From Clostridiales bacterium (lineage in GTDB: Bacteria; Bacillota_A; Clostridia; Oscillospirales; Oscillospiraceae): a DNA stretch of 64,000 bases. Below are positions 15,763 through 23,518 of the stretch, in pieces. The stretch lies in contig SFKX01000005.1 of the NCBI GenBank assembly GCA_004553625.1, forward strand, positions 1 through 64,000, in the 5' to 3' direction. The notes under the pieces were generated by a model. That model ran no database searches, was not told the origin of the DNA, and saw nothing but the letters and a program-made list of their open reading frames with translations. The position numbers and the translations under genes were made by a program. Each line of letters begins with the position of its first letter. Position 1 is the stretch's first letter.

Positions 15763-16686
15763 TTATGTCTCATACGGCAGCGACATCGCCAGGCCCGTCC
15801 CGAGCTCCGCGTCGAAGCCCAGCGCGCGGTACATCCCGAGTTGCGCGTCCGAGCCCATGACGGAAAGGCTCTGCATACCCTGTTTGCGGCAATACTCAGC
15901 AGCCTTTTCCACCAGCATACGCGCGACGCCCCGGCCGCGGAAGGCAGGCTCTATGTAAAAGTCTCCAAAGACGCCCGCGTCCCAGCAGGTGAGGCTAGAA
16001 AAGCAGCGGCTCACCGAGCACAAGCCAACGGGCCGGCCCTGGCGCTTGACGGTTATAAAAGCCACGCGCCCCGCGCTCATCGCGCCTATCATGCGCGAGC
16101 GGCCCATGCTGTCCGGCGGTGTCTCGCCTATGGCCGAGAAGAAGCTCAGCTCCAGCGCCCAGAATTCCTCGATCCCGTTTGCCAGGCCGACTGTCATTGG
16201 CGCGTCCTCCTCGGGCGGAAGCAGCATGAGCGGCTCACCCTGGGCGTCCACGCCGTTGCGCATGAAGCCGAAGCGAGACCAGAAGCGCTCGCGCCGCTCG
16301 TCCGAGCAATTGAGCTCGGCAAACTTCGCGCCGTTTTCGCGGCCCCAGCTGAGCAGAGCCTCGGCGCAGGCCGCTCCGGTGCCGTTCCCGCGGAACTCAG
16401 GGTAGACGCAGAACTCCAATATGAACTGCTTGCCGTCCTCCGTGTCGTAAATGACCGTGAGCGCCAGGCCGATCTCCTGTCCGCCGCGCCTGAAAACCAG
16501 GTACTTCGCCGGGTTGAAGCGGCGAGCGTGCAGTGTCTCGATGTTCTTTTTATACTCCTCCGAGCAGTGGTAGCAGTTCTCCTCGCCCGGGAAGATGTCG
16601 CGTTCAAAGTATTCCCTAAGCCCCCGCCAGAAGCGCTCGCACTCCTCCTGAGCGCTGCATTCAAGGACCTCTATGCCCTCCGGCAT
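15763..16686 (-). CDS. Tandem GNAT acetyltransferase
   Basis: A 307-residue protein with two GNAT-like domains. The first has CVYPEFRGNGTGAACAEALLSWG (about 96-118); the second has DFYIEPAFRGRGVARMLVEKAAEYC (about 240-265), both containing the R/QxxGxG/A acetyl-CoA motif. The substrate is unknown. The ATG at 16686 is preferred because AAGGGGAGGG lies 7 bases upstream. It is the first gene after the promoter at 16719-16747 and leads into gdpP. Confidence 0.8.
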   Translation of the reverse strand: MPEGIEVLECSAQEECERFWRGLREYFERDIFPGEENCYHCSEEYKKNIETLHARRFNPAKYLVFRRGGQEIGLALTVIYDTEDGKQFILEFCVYPEFRGNGTGAACAEALLSWGRENGAKFAELNCSDERRERFWSRFGFMRNGVDAQGEPLMLLPPEEDAPMTVGLANGIEEFWALELSFFSAIGETPPDSMGRSRMIGAMSAGRVAFITVKRQGRPVGLCSVSRCFSSLTCWDAGVFGDFYIEPAFRGRGVARMLVEKAAEYCRKQGMQSLSVMGSDAQLGMYRALGFDAELGTGLAMSLPYET

Positions 16687-16718
16687 GGCAGTCCCTCCCC
16701 TTATCATCGTAGTTTTTT

Positions 16719-16747
16719 ATTATATCAAATGTGGTCAATCTTTACAA
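16719..16747 (-). promoter_or_regulatory. Promoter of the GNAT-gdpP-rplI-dnaB series
   Basis: Minus strand TTGTAA (16742-16747), 17-base spacer, TATAAT (16719-16724), 33 bases before the GNAT start. It is divergent from the nucleotidyltransferase gene. Confidence 0.7.
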
Positions 16748-16775
16748 CAATATTTCTCTGTGCGCTCCAAATAAT

Positions 16776-17831
16776 ATGGACATGAAAGCTATCATTATGG
16801 CTGGCGGCGAGGGCCGCAGGCTGAAAGCCGTTACCGGAAGTCTGCCCAAGCCCATGGTGCCGCTTTTGGGCAAGCCGCTCATGGAGCGCACGATCGAGCT
16901 GCTCCGCGCGAACGGCGTAACTGAGATCTGCGCCGCCCTGGGCTACAGGCCCGCTCCCATCATCGAGCATTTCGGAGACGGCTCTAACTTCGGCGTACAC
17001 CTCTGCTACCGCATCGAGGACAGTCCCCTCGGCACGGCGGGCGGGGTCAAAAACTGCATGGACTTTGTCGGAGACGAGGCCTTTCTCGTCCTCAGCGGGG
17101 ACGCAGCCTGCGACTTCGAGCTCAAAAAGCTCATCTCCGAGCACGAGCGTTCCCGTCCCGCAGTCACACTCGCGCTCTATGAGAGCCGGGACCCGCTGCG
17201 CTATGGACTTGTCGTCCCGGACCCGGCTGGCAGCGTGCGCTGCTTCATCGAAAAGCCGCCATGGGAGCGCGTCGTGACGAACCTTGTGAACACGGGCATC
17301 TACGTCGTGGAACCGCGGGCGATGGAGCTCGTGCCTCGAAACGAGAGCTTTGACTTTGCCTCCGGGCTGTTCCCGGCACTCCTGGAACGCGGCGAGGAGA
17401 TACGCGGCCTGGCGCTGGACGGATACTGGTGCGACATAGGCACGCCCCGCGCCTATTTCCAGACCTGCCTGGATGCCTTGGACGGAAAGCTCAGGCTGCC
17501 CGACCTGCCGCGCGAGCCCGCTCCGAAGGCCGAGCCGGAGCGGCGCAAGGCCCTGGGCAAGGGTCCGGGTGCGGAGCGACGTGTCCCCTGCCGGGACAGG
17601 GCGAGGCTCATGCGCGCTTTGTCTGAAACGATGATGGAGGCCGGTGCCGCCCTCGACGACGGCATAAGCCTTAGCTCCGAGCACTGCGCCCTGCGCATCT
17701 CGCCGGACCCGGAGCGCGAGGAGCTGCGCATCGAGACCTCCGCCGGCGACGAGACCTTTGCAAAGGAACTTGCAGACACCCTCGGCAGAATGACGGAGGG
17801 CCTGGAAAGTCAGGCAGAAAAAGGAGAATAA
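16776..17831 (+). CDS. Sugar-phosphate nucleotidyltransferase with a phosphohexomutase-like C-terminal domain
   Basis: A 351-residue protein. Residues 1-235 form an NTP transferase: AIIMAGGEGRRL (nucleotide loop), LPKPMVPLLGKP, DSPLGTAGGV, VLSGDAACDF (metal Asp region), FIEKPP and GYWCDIGTPRAY. The C-terminal 110 residues contain RLMRALSETM, DDGISLSSEHCALRISPDPEREELRIETSAG and a helix of the FAKELADTL type, which resembles only domain IV of a phosphohexomutase. Fused guanylyltransferase/mutase proteins normally carry all four mutase domains. The start (ATG at 16776 or 16782) has no clear ribosome site. Likely role: activating a hexose-1-phosphate for glycan synthesis. Confidence 0.75.
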   Translation: MDMKAIIMAGGEGRRLKAVTGSLPKPMVPLLGKPLMERTIELLRANGVTEICAALGYRPAPIIEHFGDGSNFGVHLCYRIEDSPLGTAGGVKNCMDFVGDEAFLVLSGDAACDFELKKLISEHERSRPAVTLALYESRDPLRYGLVVPDPAGSVRCFIEKPPWERVVTNLVNTGIYVVEPRAMELVPRNESFDFASGLFPALLERGEEIRGLALDGYWCDIGTPRAYFQTCLDALDGKLRLPDLPREPAPKAEPERRKALGKGPGAERRVPCRDRARLMRALSETMMEAGAALDDGISLSSEHCALRISPDPEREELRIETSAGDETFAKELADTLGRMTEGLESQAEKGE

Positions 17832-17839
17832 TATACAAA

Positions 17840-17870
17840 TTTGATGCAGCTTTGATGCAAACGCGATACA
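17840..17870 (+). repeat. Three phased GATRCA direct repeats
   Basis: GATGCA (17843-17848), GATGCA (17854-17859) and GATACA (17865-17870) recur with exactly 11-base spacing; the first two are part of an identical 9-mer, TTTGATGCA. They lie 42-72 bases upstream of the lipoprotein start at 17912, where an operator would be expected. Confidence 0.6.
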
Positions 17871-17911
17871 AACAGGGTGTAAGCTGGAGAAAACTGAAGG
17901 GAGTGACCCGC

Positions 17912-20143
17912 ATGAAAAGACGCCTCTGCACCCTGTTTGCCGTTCTAGCCCTGCTGCTATCGCTCTGCGCCTGCGGCGGAGAGACGCCCTCGGCGCCCGT
18001 CTCCGGTCTGCCCGAGCCTCTCCCCAGCGAGAGCGGAACAGCGGAGACGGTCCGCCGCTACATATCCGAGCCCCTTGACCTGCCCGAGGACGCGGCATCC
18101 ATCGCCGCCACGTACCGAAACGAGGACGGCAGCATCGCCCTTGTCTCTACGGCAGACGAGTATCTGTCCAACCCCGACGGGACCAACACGAACTTCTCCA
18201 CCGCCCGGCTCTGGCGCAGCACTCCCGGCGGAGAGGCGGAGCTCGCCGCCACGCTCTATGAAAACGCCGTGGACCGCTGGACCTCGAATTTTGTCTTTGC
18301 CCCGGACGGCACTCTCTGGTGCAGCTGGCGCGCGGAAGTAGGGGCGGGCATGAGCTACGCCCGGTATTCGCAGGACGGCGCCGAGCTCTGCAGCTTCGGC
18401 CCCGAGGCCTTCCCAGATGCTCCGAGCTCCGTCAGATTCTGCGCGGACTCCGAGGGCCGGCTCTGCCTGGTCTCCGAGGCCGGAGGCCGGTTTTGCGTCC
18501 TCGTCTATTCCACAGACGGCGCCGGACCAGTGCTGGAAGCTGAGCACCCGCTCGGTGAGGACTGCGGCTACATAATAGGCATCTCGCCCATGGACGGCGC
18601 GCTGCTGCTGAGCTGTCTTGACGAGACGGGCTACGCCGCCAGGCTGCTCGAGCTCTCCACCGGCGAACTCAAAGGCCCCTTCCACGGCCCCTCCGCCCAG
18701 GGCTATGCCGCAGGGCCGGGGAACAGCATCCTTGCCTTGGGGGCTTTCTCGCTCTACAGTCTGGACCCCGTAAGCGGCGAGTCCGAAAAGCTCTGCGACT
18801 ACCTTGAACTCGGCGTCTCCCAGGGTCCCGAGGCCTTCTATGACGACGGCAGCTTCCTCGTCTCCTATTATGACATGGATGCAGGCGGTAGGCGCTGGTC
18901 GCTCGTCACACCGCAGGAGGGCGTGCAGCCCGCCGTAAAAATACGCCTTGCCCTCAGCTATTTTGACTCGTATTCAAGCGCGTATAATATCTACAACCTC
19001 GCCGCCGAGTTCAACCGCCTCAACCCCGGCGTCTGCATTGAGCTCGTGGACTACACCGCATACAACACGGCCGAGGACGAGCTTGCCGGTACGGTTGCCC
19101 TCGCGGCGGACATGTACAGCGGCAACTGCCCGGACATACTCATGCTCGAGGGAATAAACTACCACAGCTGGGCAAGGCGCGGCATGCTGCTTGAGCTCAA
19201 CTCCTTCATGGACGGGGAGGATGGCATAGACCGGTCGCTGGTTTTTGACGGCTGGCTTCGCGCGCTTGAGACGAACGGCGGTCTCTACTGCCTGCCCGCA
19301 GGCTTCATCATGTACACGACGGCCATCTCGGACGCATATCTCGACGGGCGCGAGGGCCTGAGCTTTGAGGACGTGGACGCCATAATGCAGGAAAATCCCC
19401 GGCTCGAATACGCCGTGGGCCTGAACACCTCCAGGGACGTCTATCTCGAGAGGGCGCTCTCCTTCTGCGCCTCCCGGCTCATGGACTGGAACAGCGGCAC
19501 ATGCGACTTCACGGGCGGGCTCTTCGAGGCCATACTCGAGCAGGCGGCAAAGCAGCCCGAGGAAGCGGTGACAGGCCAGGGTACCCAGTTCGGCTATGAA
19601 TGGCACTACAATGAGCAGCAGATGCTCGCCGAGGGCAGGCAGCTGCTATACACAACGAACACCGGGCTCCGCTACCTGCGCGTGTTCAGCGACGCCCTGG
19701 GCGAGGATTTTACTTTCTGCGGCTTTCCCGGCTCCGGCAGCCCCGGCGCCGTACAGCCGGTCGGGCTCATGGGCGTGAGCGCCTCCACAGAGCACCCCGA
19801 GGAGTGCTGGGCCTTCATGAAAACGCTGATAACCGAGAATTCCTCCGTCATGGACGGCAGCACACCCCTGCGCAGCGCGGCCGAGGCCCAGGTAGAAAGC
19901 TACCTCAAAGACCTCGCCGGCTGGCGCGAAAACGGTTACGACCTCACGGCGGACATGGGCAAGATAACCCAGCGCGGCCTGGAGCTCTACGACAGCGTGA
20001 GCATAACCTACGGCATGGACGCCGAGGCCCTGTCCATCATAAAAGACGCTGCCGCGGCCTACTTCGCCGGCGCCAAGAGCGCCGCGGAAACCGCCCAGGA
20101 GGTGCAAAGCCGCGTCTCCACCTACATGGCCGAGCAGAGCTGA
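17912..20143 (+). CDS. Lipoprotein with propeller-like N-terminal half and family 1 solute-binding C-terminal half
   Basis: A 743-residue lipoprotein. The signal MKRRLCTLFAVLALLLSLCAC ends in a lipobox (Cys about 21). Residues about 45-340 are repeated beta-strand units (PDGTLWCSW, DSEGRLCLVS, PMDGALLLSC, GNSILALG, YDDGSFLVSYY) like a beta-propeller. Residues about 355-743 are a family 1 extracellular solute-binding protein (AAEFNRLNPGVCIELVDY, DILMLEGIN, ECWAFMKTLI). It is far longer than usual binding proteins (about 430 residues) and no ABC permease or ATPase genes are nearby. The start at 17912 has GGGAG upstream; GATRCA repeats precede it. The ligand is unknown. Confidence 0.8.
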   Translation: MKRRLCTLFAVLALLLSLCACGGETPSAPVSGLPEPLPSESGTAETVRRYISEPLDLPEDAASIAATYRNEDGSIALVSTADEYLSNPDGTNTNFSTARLWRSTPGGEAELAATLYENAVDRWTSNFVFAPDGTLWCSWRAEVGAGMSYARYSQDGAELCSFGPEAFPDAPSSVRFCADSEGRLCLVSEAGGRFCVLVYSTDGAGPVLEAEHPLGEDCGYIIGISPMDGALLLSCLDETGYAARLLELSTGELKGPFHGPSAQGYAAGPGNSILALGAFSLYSLDPVSGESEKLCDYLELGVSQGPEAFYDDGSFLVSYYDMDAGGRRWSLVTPQEGVQPAVKIRLALSYFDSYSSAYNIYNLAAEFNRLNPGVCIELVDYTAYNTAEDELAGTVALAADMYSGNCPDILMLEGINYHSWARRGMLLELNSFMDGEDGIDRSLVFDGWLRALETNGGLYCLPAGFIMYTTAISDAYLDGREGLSFEDVDAIMQENPRLEYAVGLNTSRDVYLERALSFCASRLMDWNSGTCDFTGGLFEAILEQAAKQPEEAVTGQGTQFGYEWHYNEQQMLAEGRQLLYTTNTGLRYLRVFSDALGEDFTFCGFPGSGSPGAVQPVGLMGVSASTEHPEECWAFMKTLITENSSVMDGSTPLRSAAEAQVESYLKDLAGWRENGYDLTADMGKITQRGLELYDSVSITYGMDAEALSIIKDAAAAYFAGAKSAAETAQEVQSRVSTYMAEQS

Positions 20144-20159
20144 ACACCACAAAACAAAG

Positions 20160-20197
20160 GCCCCGCCTGCCTTGCGGCAGACGGGGCTTCGCCTTTT
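20160..20197. terminator. Bidirectional terminator
   Basis: A 12-bp hairpin GCCCCGCCTGCC/GGCAGACGGGGC (one mismatch) with the loop TTGC. It is followed by TTCGCCTTTTT on plus and CTTTGTTTTG on minus. It serves the plus-strand lipoprotein and the minus-strand acpP. Confidence 0.85.
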
Positions 20198-20427
20198 TAC
20201 TTTACGAGGCTCTCAAGCATCTCCACGACCTGGGCGACGGTTCGTACGTTGCCCGCGCGCTCGTCGGTTATGACGATGTCGTACTCTTCCTCGATCGACA
20301 TGACCAGCTCGACCACGTCCAGGGAATCCGCGCCGAGGTCCTCAAAAATATCGGTCTCGGGCGTGATACGCTCGGGCTCGACCTCCAGCTGATGCGCGAG
20401 CAGTTCGCGCACGGTTTCAAAAATCAT
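20197..20427 (-). CDS. acpP: Acyl carrier protein
   Basis: A 76-residue carrier for fatty-acid synthesis intermediates. The phosphopantetheine attachment motif is GADSLD with Ser near residue 35, followed by VVELVMSIEEEYDI. The ATG at 20427 is chosen because GGAGGG lies 7 bases upstream and it gives the standard length; an upstream GTG would add five residues. It is the last gene of the block with jag and yidC rather than in a fab cluster, so it may be one of several ACPs. Confidence 0.95.
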   Translation of the reverse strand: MIFETVRELLAHQLEVEPERITPETDIFEDLGADSLDVVELVMSIEEEYDIVITDERAGNVRTVAQVVEMLESLVK

Positions 20428-20448
20428 ACCTTTTCCCTCCACTTTTGC

Positions 20449-21243
20449 TCAGCTCCACTCGCGGCTCTTGGGGCGGGTGTCCTCCTGCCTGTTCGGCCTC
20501 TCGTAGGAGACGACCACGCGGCGGTTCGGCTCGGTACCAGTGGAGCTGGTGGAAACGCCCTCGAAGTTCTGCAGGGCGGTGTGGATCACATGGCGTTCGT
20601 AGGAGTTCATGGGCTCAAGCGCCATGCTGCGCTTGTACTTCACGACCTTGGCGGCCATCTTCTCCGCCAGATGGACAAGGCTCTCCTCGCGCTTGGCCCT
20701 GTAGCTCTCGGCGTCTACGTTTATGTGGCAGCGCTTCTCGCCGCCGCGGTTGATGGCATAGTTCGTTAGGTGCTGGATGGCGTCCAGCGTTTCGCCCCTG
20801 CGGCCGATGACAGCGCCCATGCCGGGGCCGGAGAGGTTCACCAGGAGCCCGCCGTTCTCGCGCTCGGTGATCTCTATCTCCGCCTTGACGCCCATGCGGT
20901 CCAGGAGACCGCGCAGGAAACTCTCGGTGTCCGCCTTGACTCCCTCGGTGTACTTCGGCCCGGCCGGGGCCTTGGCGGGAGCTTCCGCCTTCTTCGGCTT
21001 TTCAGGGGCCGGGGTCTCGGCGGGGGCGCTCTCCTGAGTGGCGGGAGCCTCCGCGGGTTCTTCGTCCGGGACCTCATACTCCACGCGCACCACCGCGGGC
21101 GAGGAGCCTATGCCCAGAAACCCGCTCTTTGCACGCTCGACTATCTCCACGGAGACGTCGTCCCGGTCCAGTCCCAGCTCGCGCAGGGCGGCGGCCAGGG
21201 CCTCGTCCTCGGTCTTGCCGGACTTTTCAAGATATTTTTTCAT
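20449..21243 (-). CDS. khpB: RNA-binding protein KhpB/EloR (Jag)
   Basis: A 264-residue protein with the three Jag domains. Jag_N (1-55, with KSGFLGIGSSPAVVRVEYE) is followed by an Ala/Pro/Glu-rich linker (about 56-105), a type II KH domain (about 108-185, GxxG as IGRRGETLDAI) and an R3H domain (about 186-250, EPMNSYERHVIH). Jag proteins bind RNA and control elongation and division in related species. It overlaps yidC by 4 bases (ATGA), indicating coupled translation. Confidence 0.95.
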   Translation of the reverse strand: MKKYLEKSGKTEDEALAAALRELGLDRDDVSVEIVERAKSGFLGIGSSPAVVRVEYEVPDEEPAEAPATQESAPAETPAPEKPKKAEAPAKAPAGPKYTEGVKADTESFLRGLLDRMGVKAEIEITERENGGLLVNLSGPGMGAVIGRRGETLDAIQHLTNYAINRGGEKRCHINVDAESYRAKREESLVHLAEKMAAKVVKYKRSMALEPMNSYERHVIHTALQNFEGVSTSSTGTEPNRRVVVSYERPNRQEDTRPKSREWS

Positions 21244-22574
21244 TCTTTATTCTCCTGATCCTCGTCGTTCTCGGGCAGGTTCTCGGCGGTGCTCTCGAGC
21301 ACGTCGTCCTCGACATCAAAGTCTATGGACTCGCCGAATTCGGACTCCGCAGCTGCGGCCAGCGTGGCCTCCTCGGCGGCCTCGGGGTTTTCGAATCTGT
21401 CCGCCACATAGGCGCGGCCGCGCGCATACCTGCGGTTGCCGACCTGTGAGGCCGGCTTCTCCGGCTCCGTCACGCCAAGGCGCTCGCGCCGCGCGGCGCG
21501 CTCCTCGCGCTCCGCCGCAGCCTTGCGCTCCGTGTCCTGCTGCTTCTGCTGCGCCTGCTGTTTTTTCTTGCTCGTGTTGCGGTTGACGTTCGTCGCGTTC
21601 ATCGCGCGCAGACGTTCTGTCTCCTGGCGCTTGCGCTCGAGTTCTTCCTCCCTCGCGCGCTCGCGCTCCAGGCGCTCCGCGTCCTCCAGGTCCATCTGCT
21701 TTTTGTAGATCTTCGTCAGCACCACGTCTCGAATGACGCCGAGAACGCTGTTCATGATCCAGTAAAGGCCCATTGCCGCCGGCATGATGAAACCTATCCA
21801 GAGGCTCATGAGAGGCATTATGAGCAGCATCGTCTTGTTGGTGCTCTGCTGCTGGGCGTTCATCGTCGTCGTGGTCGGGTTCATCTTCTGGCTGATATAG
21901 ATGGAGAGGTAGCTCAGGCCGGTGGAGATGATCGGGATGAGGAACAGGCCGATCACTGCCCAGGCGCCGGCAGAGAAGTCAAAGGTCCAGAACTTCCAGT
22001 TCGGCGTGCTCGAGAGGTCCAGCCCGAGGAAGTTGTAGTCCATCTGCACCAGCTTGTCCGACAGTCCGGCAAACTGGTCGAAGTGGTCGCTTATAAACTT
22101 TGCCTGGAATATCTCCTCATAGAAGGTATTCGTGGAAGTCGTATAGTTGGACATGGCGTAGCCCAGCTGGGACAGCTTGTCCCCGATAGCGCCGCCGGCG
22201 GCGATGGTCGCCGCGTCTATGCCCATCATGATCGTCAGAGGCTTCACCACCGCGCGGTACAGGGCGAGCAGTATCGGGAAGGGCAGCAGGCTCCAGAGGC
22301 AGCCGGACATGGGGTTTGCCTTCTCCTCACGGTAGAGGCGGGCCATCTCCTCGTTGAGCTTCTGCTGGTTGCCCTCGTGCTTTCTCTGCAGCTCTTGGAT
22401 ACGGGGGGTCAGTCTGGTCATGCGCATCATGCTCTTCTTGCTCTTTGCCATAAACGGCAGCAGAACCAGCGTCACGCACAGCGAAAACAATATCGTCGCC
22501 AGGCCAAAGTTGCCGGTCAGCTCGTAGAGCTTCATCATGAGCCAGCCAAAGGGTTTTGCTATCGTATCTAACAT
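21240..22574 (-). CDS. yidC: Membrane protein insertase YidC with a long charged tail
   Basis: A 444-residue YidC/Oxa1 insertase. The core (1-287) has five helices, the cytoplasmic hairpin between the first two core helices (MRMTRLTPRIQELQRKHEGN, ANPMSGCLWSLLPFPI) and the helix pair around 200-285. Two features stand out. The first helix reads SLCVTLVLLPF, with Thr35 where an Arg or Lys normally provides the positive charge of the insertion groove. The last roughly 155 residues are an extended, strongly charged, probably coiled-coil cytoplasmic tail. There is no lipobox. Upstream is yidD, downstream jag. Confidence 0.95.
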   Translation of the reverse strand: MLDTIAKPFGWLMMKLYELTGNFGLATILFSLCVTLVLLPFMAKSKKSMMRMTRLTPRIQELQRKHEGNQQKLNEEMARLYREEKANPMSGCLWSLLPFPILLALYRAVVKPLTIMMGIDAATIAAGGAIGDKLSQLGYAMSNYTTSTNTFYEEIFQAKFISDHFDQFAGLSDKLVQMDYNFLGLDLSSTPNWKFWTFDFSAGAWAVIGLFLIPIISTGLSYLSIYISQKMNPTTTTMNAQQQSTNKTMLLIMPLMSLWIGFIMPAAMGLYWIMNSVLGVIRDVVLTKIYKKQMDLEDAERLERERAREEELERKRQETERLRAMNATNVNRNTSKKKQQAQQKQQDTERKAAAEREERAARRERLGVTEPEKPASQVGNRRYARGRAYVADRFENPEAAEEATLAAAAESEFGESIDFDVEDDVLESTAENLPENDEDQENKE

Positions 22575-22634
22575 CTTTTTCGCTCCTCAGTGGGTATAGT
22601 CCCGGAAAACCGGGCGTTTGCTCGCGCGGGAGCT

Positions 22635-22853
22635 TCACGGCACGGGGTCATAAAACTCGTGCTCTCCGAAGTGGAAGGGGTGACAGCGGGAAAGCCTTTT
22701 CAGAGCAAGCCAGCCGCCTTTGAGCGCACCGTATTTCTCGATCGCCTCGAGCGCGTACTGCGAACAGGTTGGGATAAAGCGGCAGCAGGGCGGCGTCAGC
22801 GGAGATATCCTCCGCCTATAGAACCGTATCATAGCTATGAGCAGCTTCTTCAC
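22635..22853 (-). CDS. yidD: Membrane protein insertion efficiency factor YidD
   Basis: A 72-residue amphipathic protein with the family signature RFYRRRISPLTPPCCRFIPTC followed by SQYALEAIEKYG and GWLALKRLSRCHPF. It assists YidC-dependent insertion. Its start overlaps the end of rnpA by 4 bases. Confidence 0.97.
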   Translation of the reverse strand: MKKLLIAMIRFYRRRISPLTPPCCRFIPTCSQYALEAIEKYGALKGGWLALKRLSRCHPFHFGEHEFYDPVP

Positions 22854-23218
22854 TCCTCATTCTCCTCAGTCAGCAGGCCGAGCCCGGCGCAGGCCTTCAG
22901 GAATTCGCGCTCGAGCCTCCAGTAATCCGCCCCGACGCTCCGCGAGCGGGCTACGACTACCAGGTCGTGCCCGCGGCAAAGCCGGCCTTCATTCAGCCGG
23001 TATATCTCGCGCAGCTTGCGCCGCACGCGGTTGCGTACGACCGCGCAGCCGAGCTTGTTCGAGACGGTGAAGCCGAGCCTGTTTCCCGCCTTCCCATTCC
23101 GCCTTGCATAGACTACAAGGCATGGCTCCGCCGCACTCCTCCCCTTGCGGTAGGCGCGCCGGAACTCATAGTTCAGTTTGAGCGAGTCGGTAAACTCCAA
23201 CTGCTTCCCCTCCGCCAC
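22850..23218 (-). CDS. rnpA: Ribonuclease P protein component
   Basis: A 122-residue basic protein that supports 5' maturation of tRNAs by the RNase P RNA. The FTVSNKLGCAVVRNRVRRKLREIYR signature (about 49-73; RNR box) is intact, and the N-terminal NYEFRRAYRKGRS segment is typical. It lies between rpmH and yidD. Confidence 0.97.
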   Translation of the reverse strand: MAEGKQLEFTDSLKLNYEFRRAYRKGRSAAEPCLVVYARRNGKAGNRLGFTVSNKLGCAVVRNRVRRKLREIYRLNEGRLCRGHDLVVVARSRSVGADYWRLEREFLKACAGLGLLTEENEE

Positions 23219-23245
23219 TGGTACCCGCGCTGGGTCTTGCGGGAC

Positions 23246-23380
23246 TCAGTAGGAGAGGCGGGCCCTGCCCTTCGCGCGGCGGCGGGAGAGTACCTTGCGG
23301 CCGTTGCGGGTGGCCATTCTCTTGCGGAAGCCGTGCTCCTTCTTGCGCTGGCGCTTCTTCGGCTGGTAAGTGCGAACCAT
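23246..23380 (-). CDS. rpmH: 50S ribosomal protein L34
   Basis: A 44-residue basic protein (MVRTYQPKKRQRKKEHGF start, GRKVLSRRRAKGR near the end), the standard L34 length. AAAGGATG lies 9 bases upstream of the ATG at 23380; the open frame extends further upstream without family similarity. In many Bacillota dnaA is the next gene; here a membrane protein gene takes that place. Confidence 0.97.
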   Translation of the reverse strand: MVRTYQPKKRQRKKEHGFRKRMATRNGRKVLSRRRAKGRARLSY

Positions 23381-23449
23381 AGTCGATACATCCTTTCTTG
23401 ACGTTATACTCAACAGCGGCCAGGGTCTTGCGCAGCCGCCGCAGTTGAC

Positions 23450-23484
23450 AATAGAAAACCTCTGCCAGGACACTGGCAGAGGTT
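23450..23484 (-). terminator. Terminator upstream of rpmH
   Basis: A perfect 12-bp hairpin AACCTCTGCCAG/CTGGCAGAGGTT with a 4-base loop, followed on the minus strand by TTTTCTATT. It closes the transcript of the membrane protein gene at 23519-24517. Confidence 0.85.
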
Positions 23485-23518
23485 AATTATATCTCAGTTT
23501 GCAGTTTGCTGTCAACGA

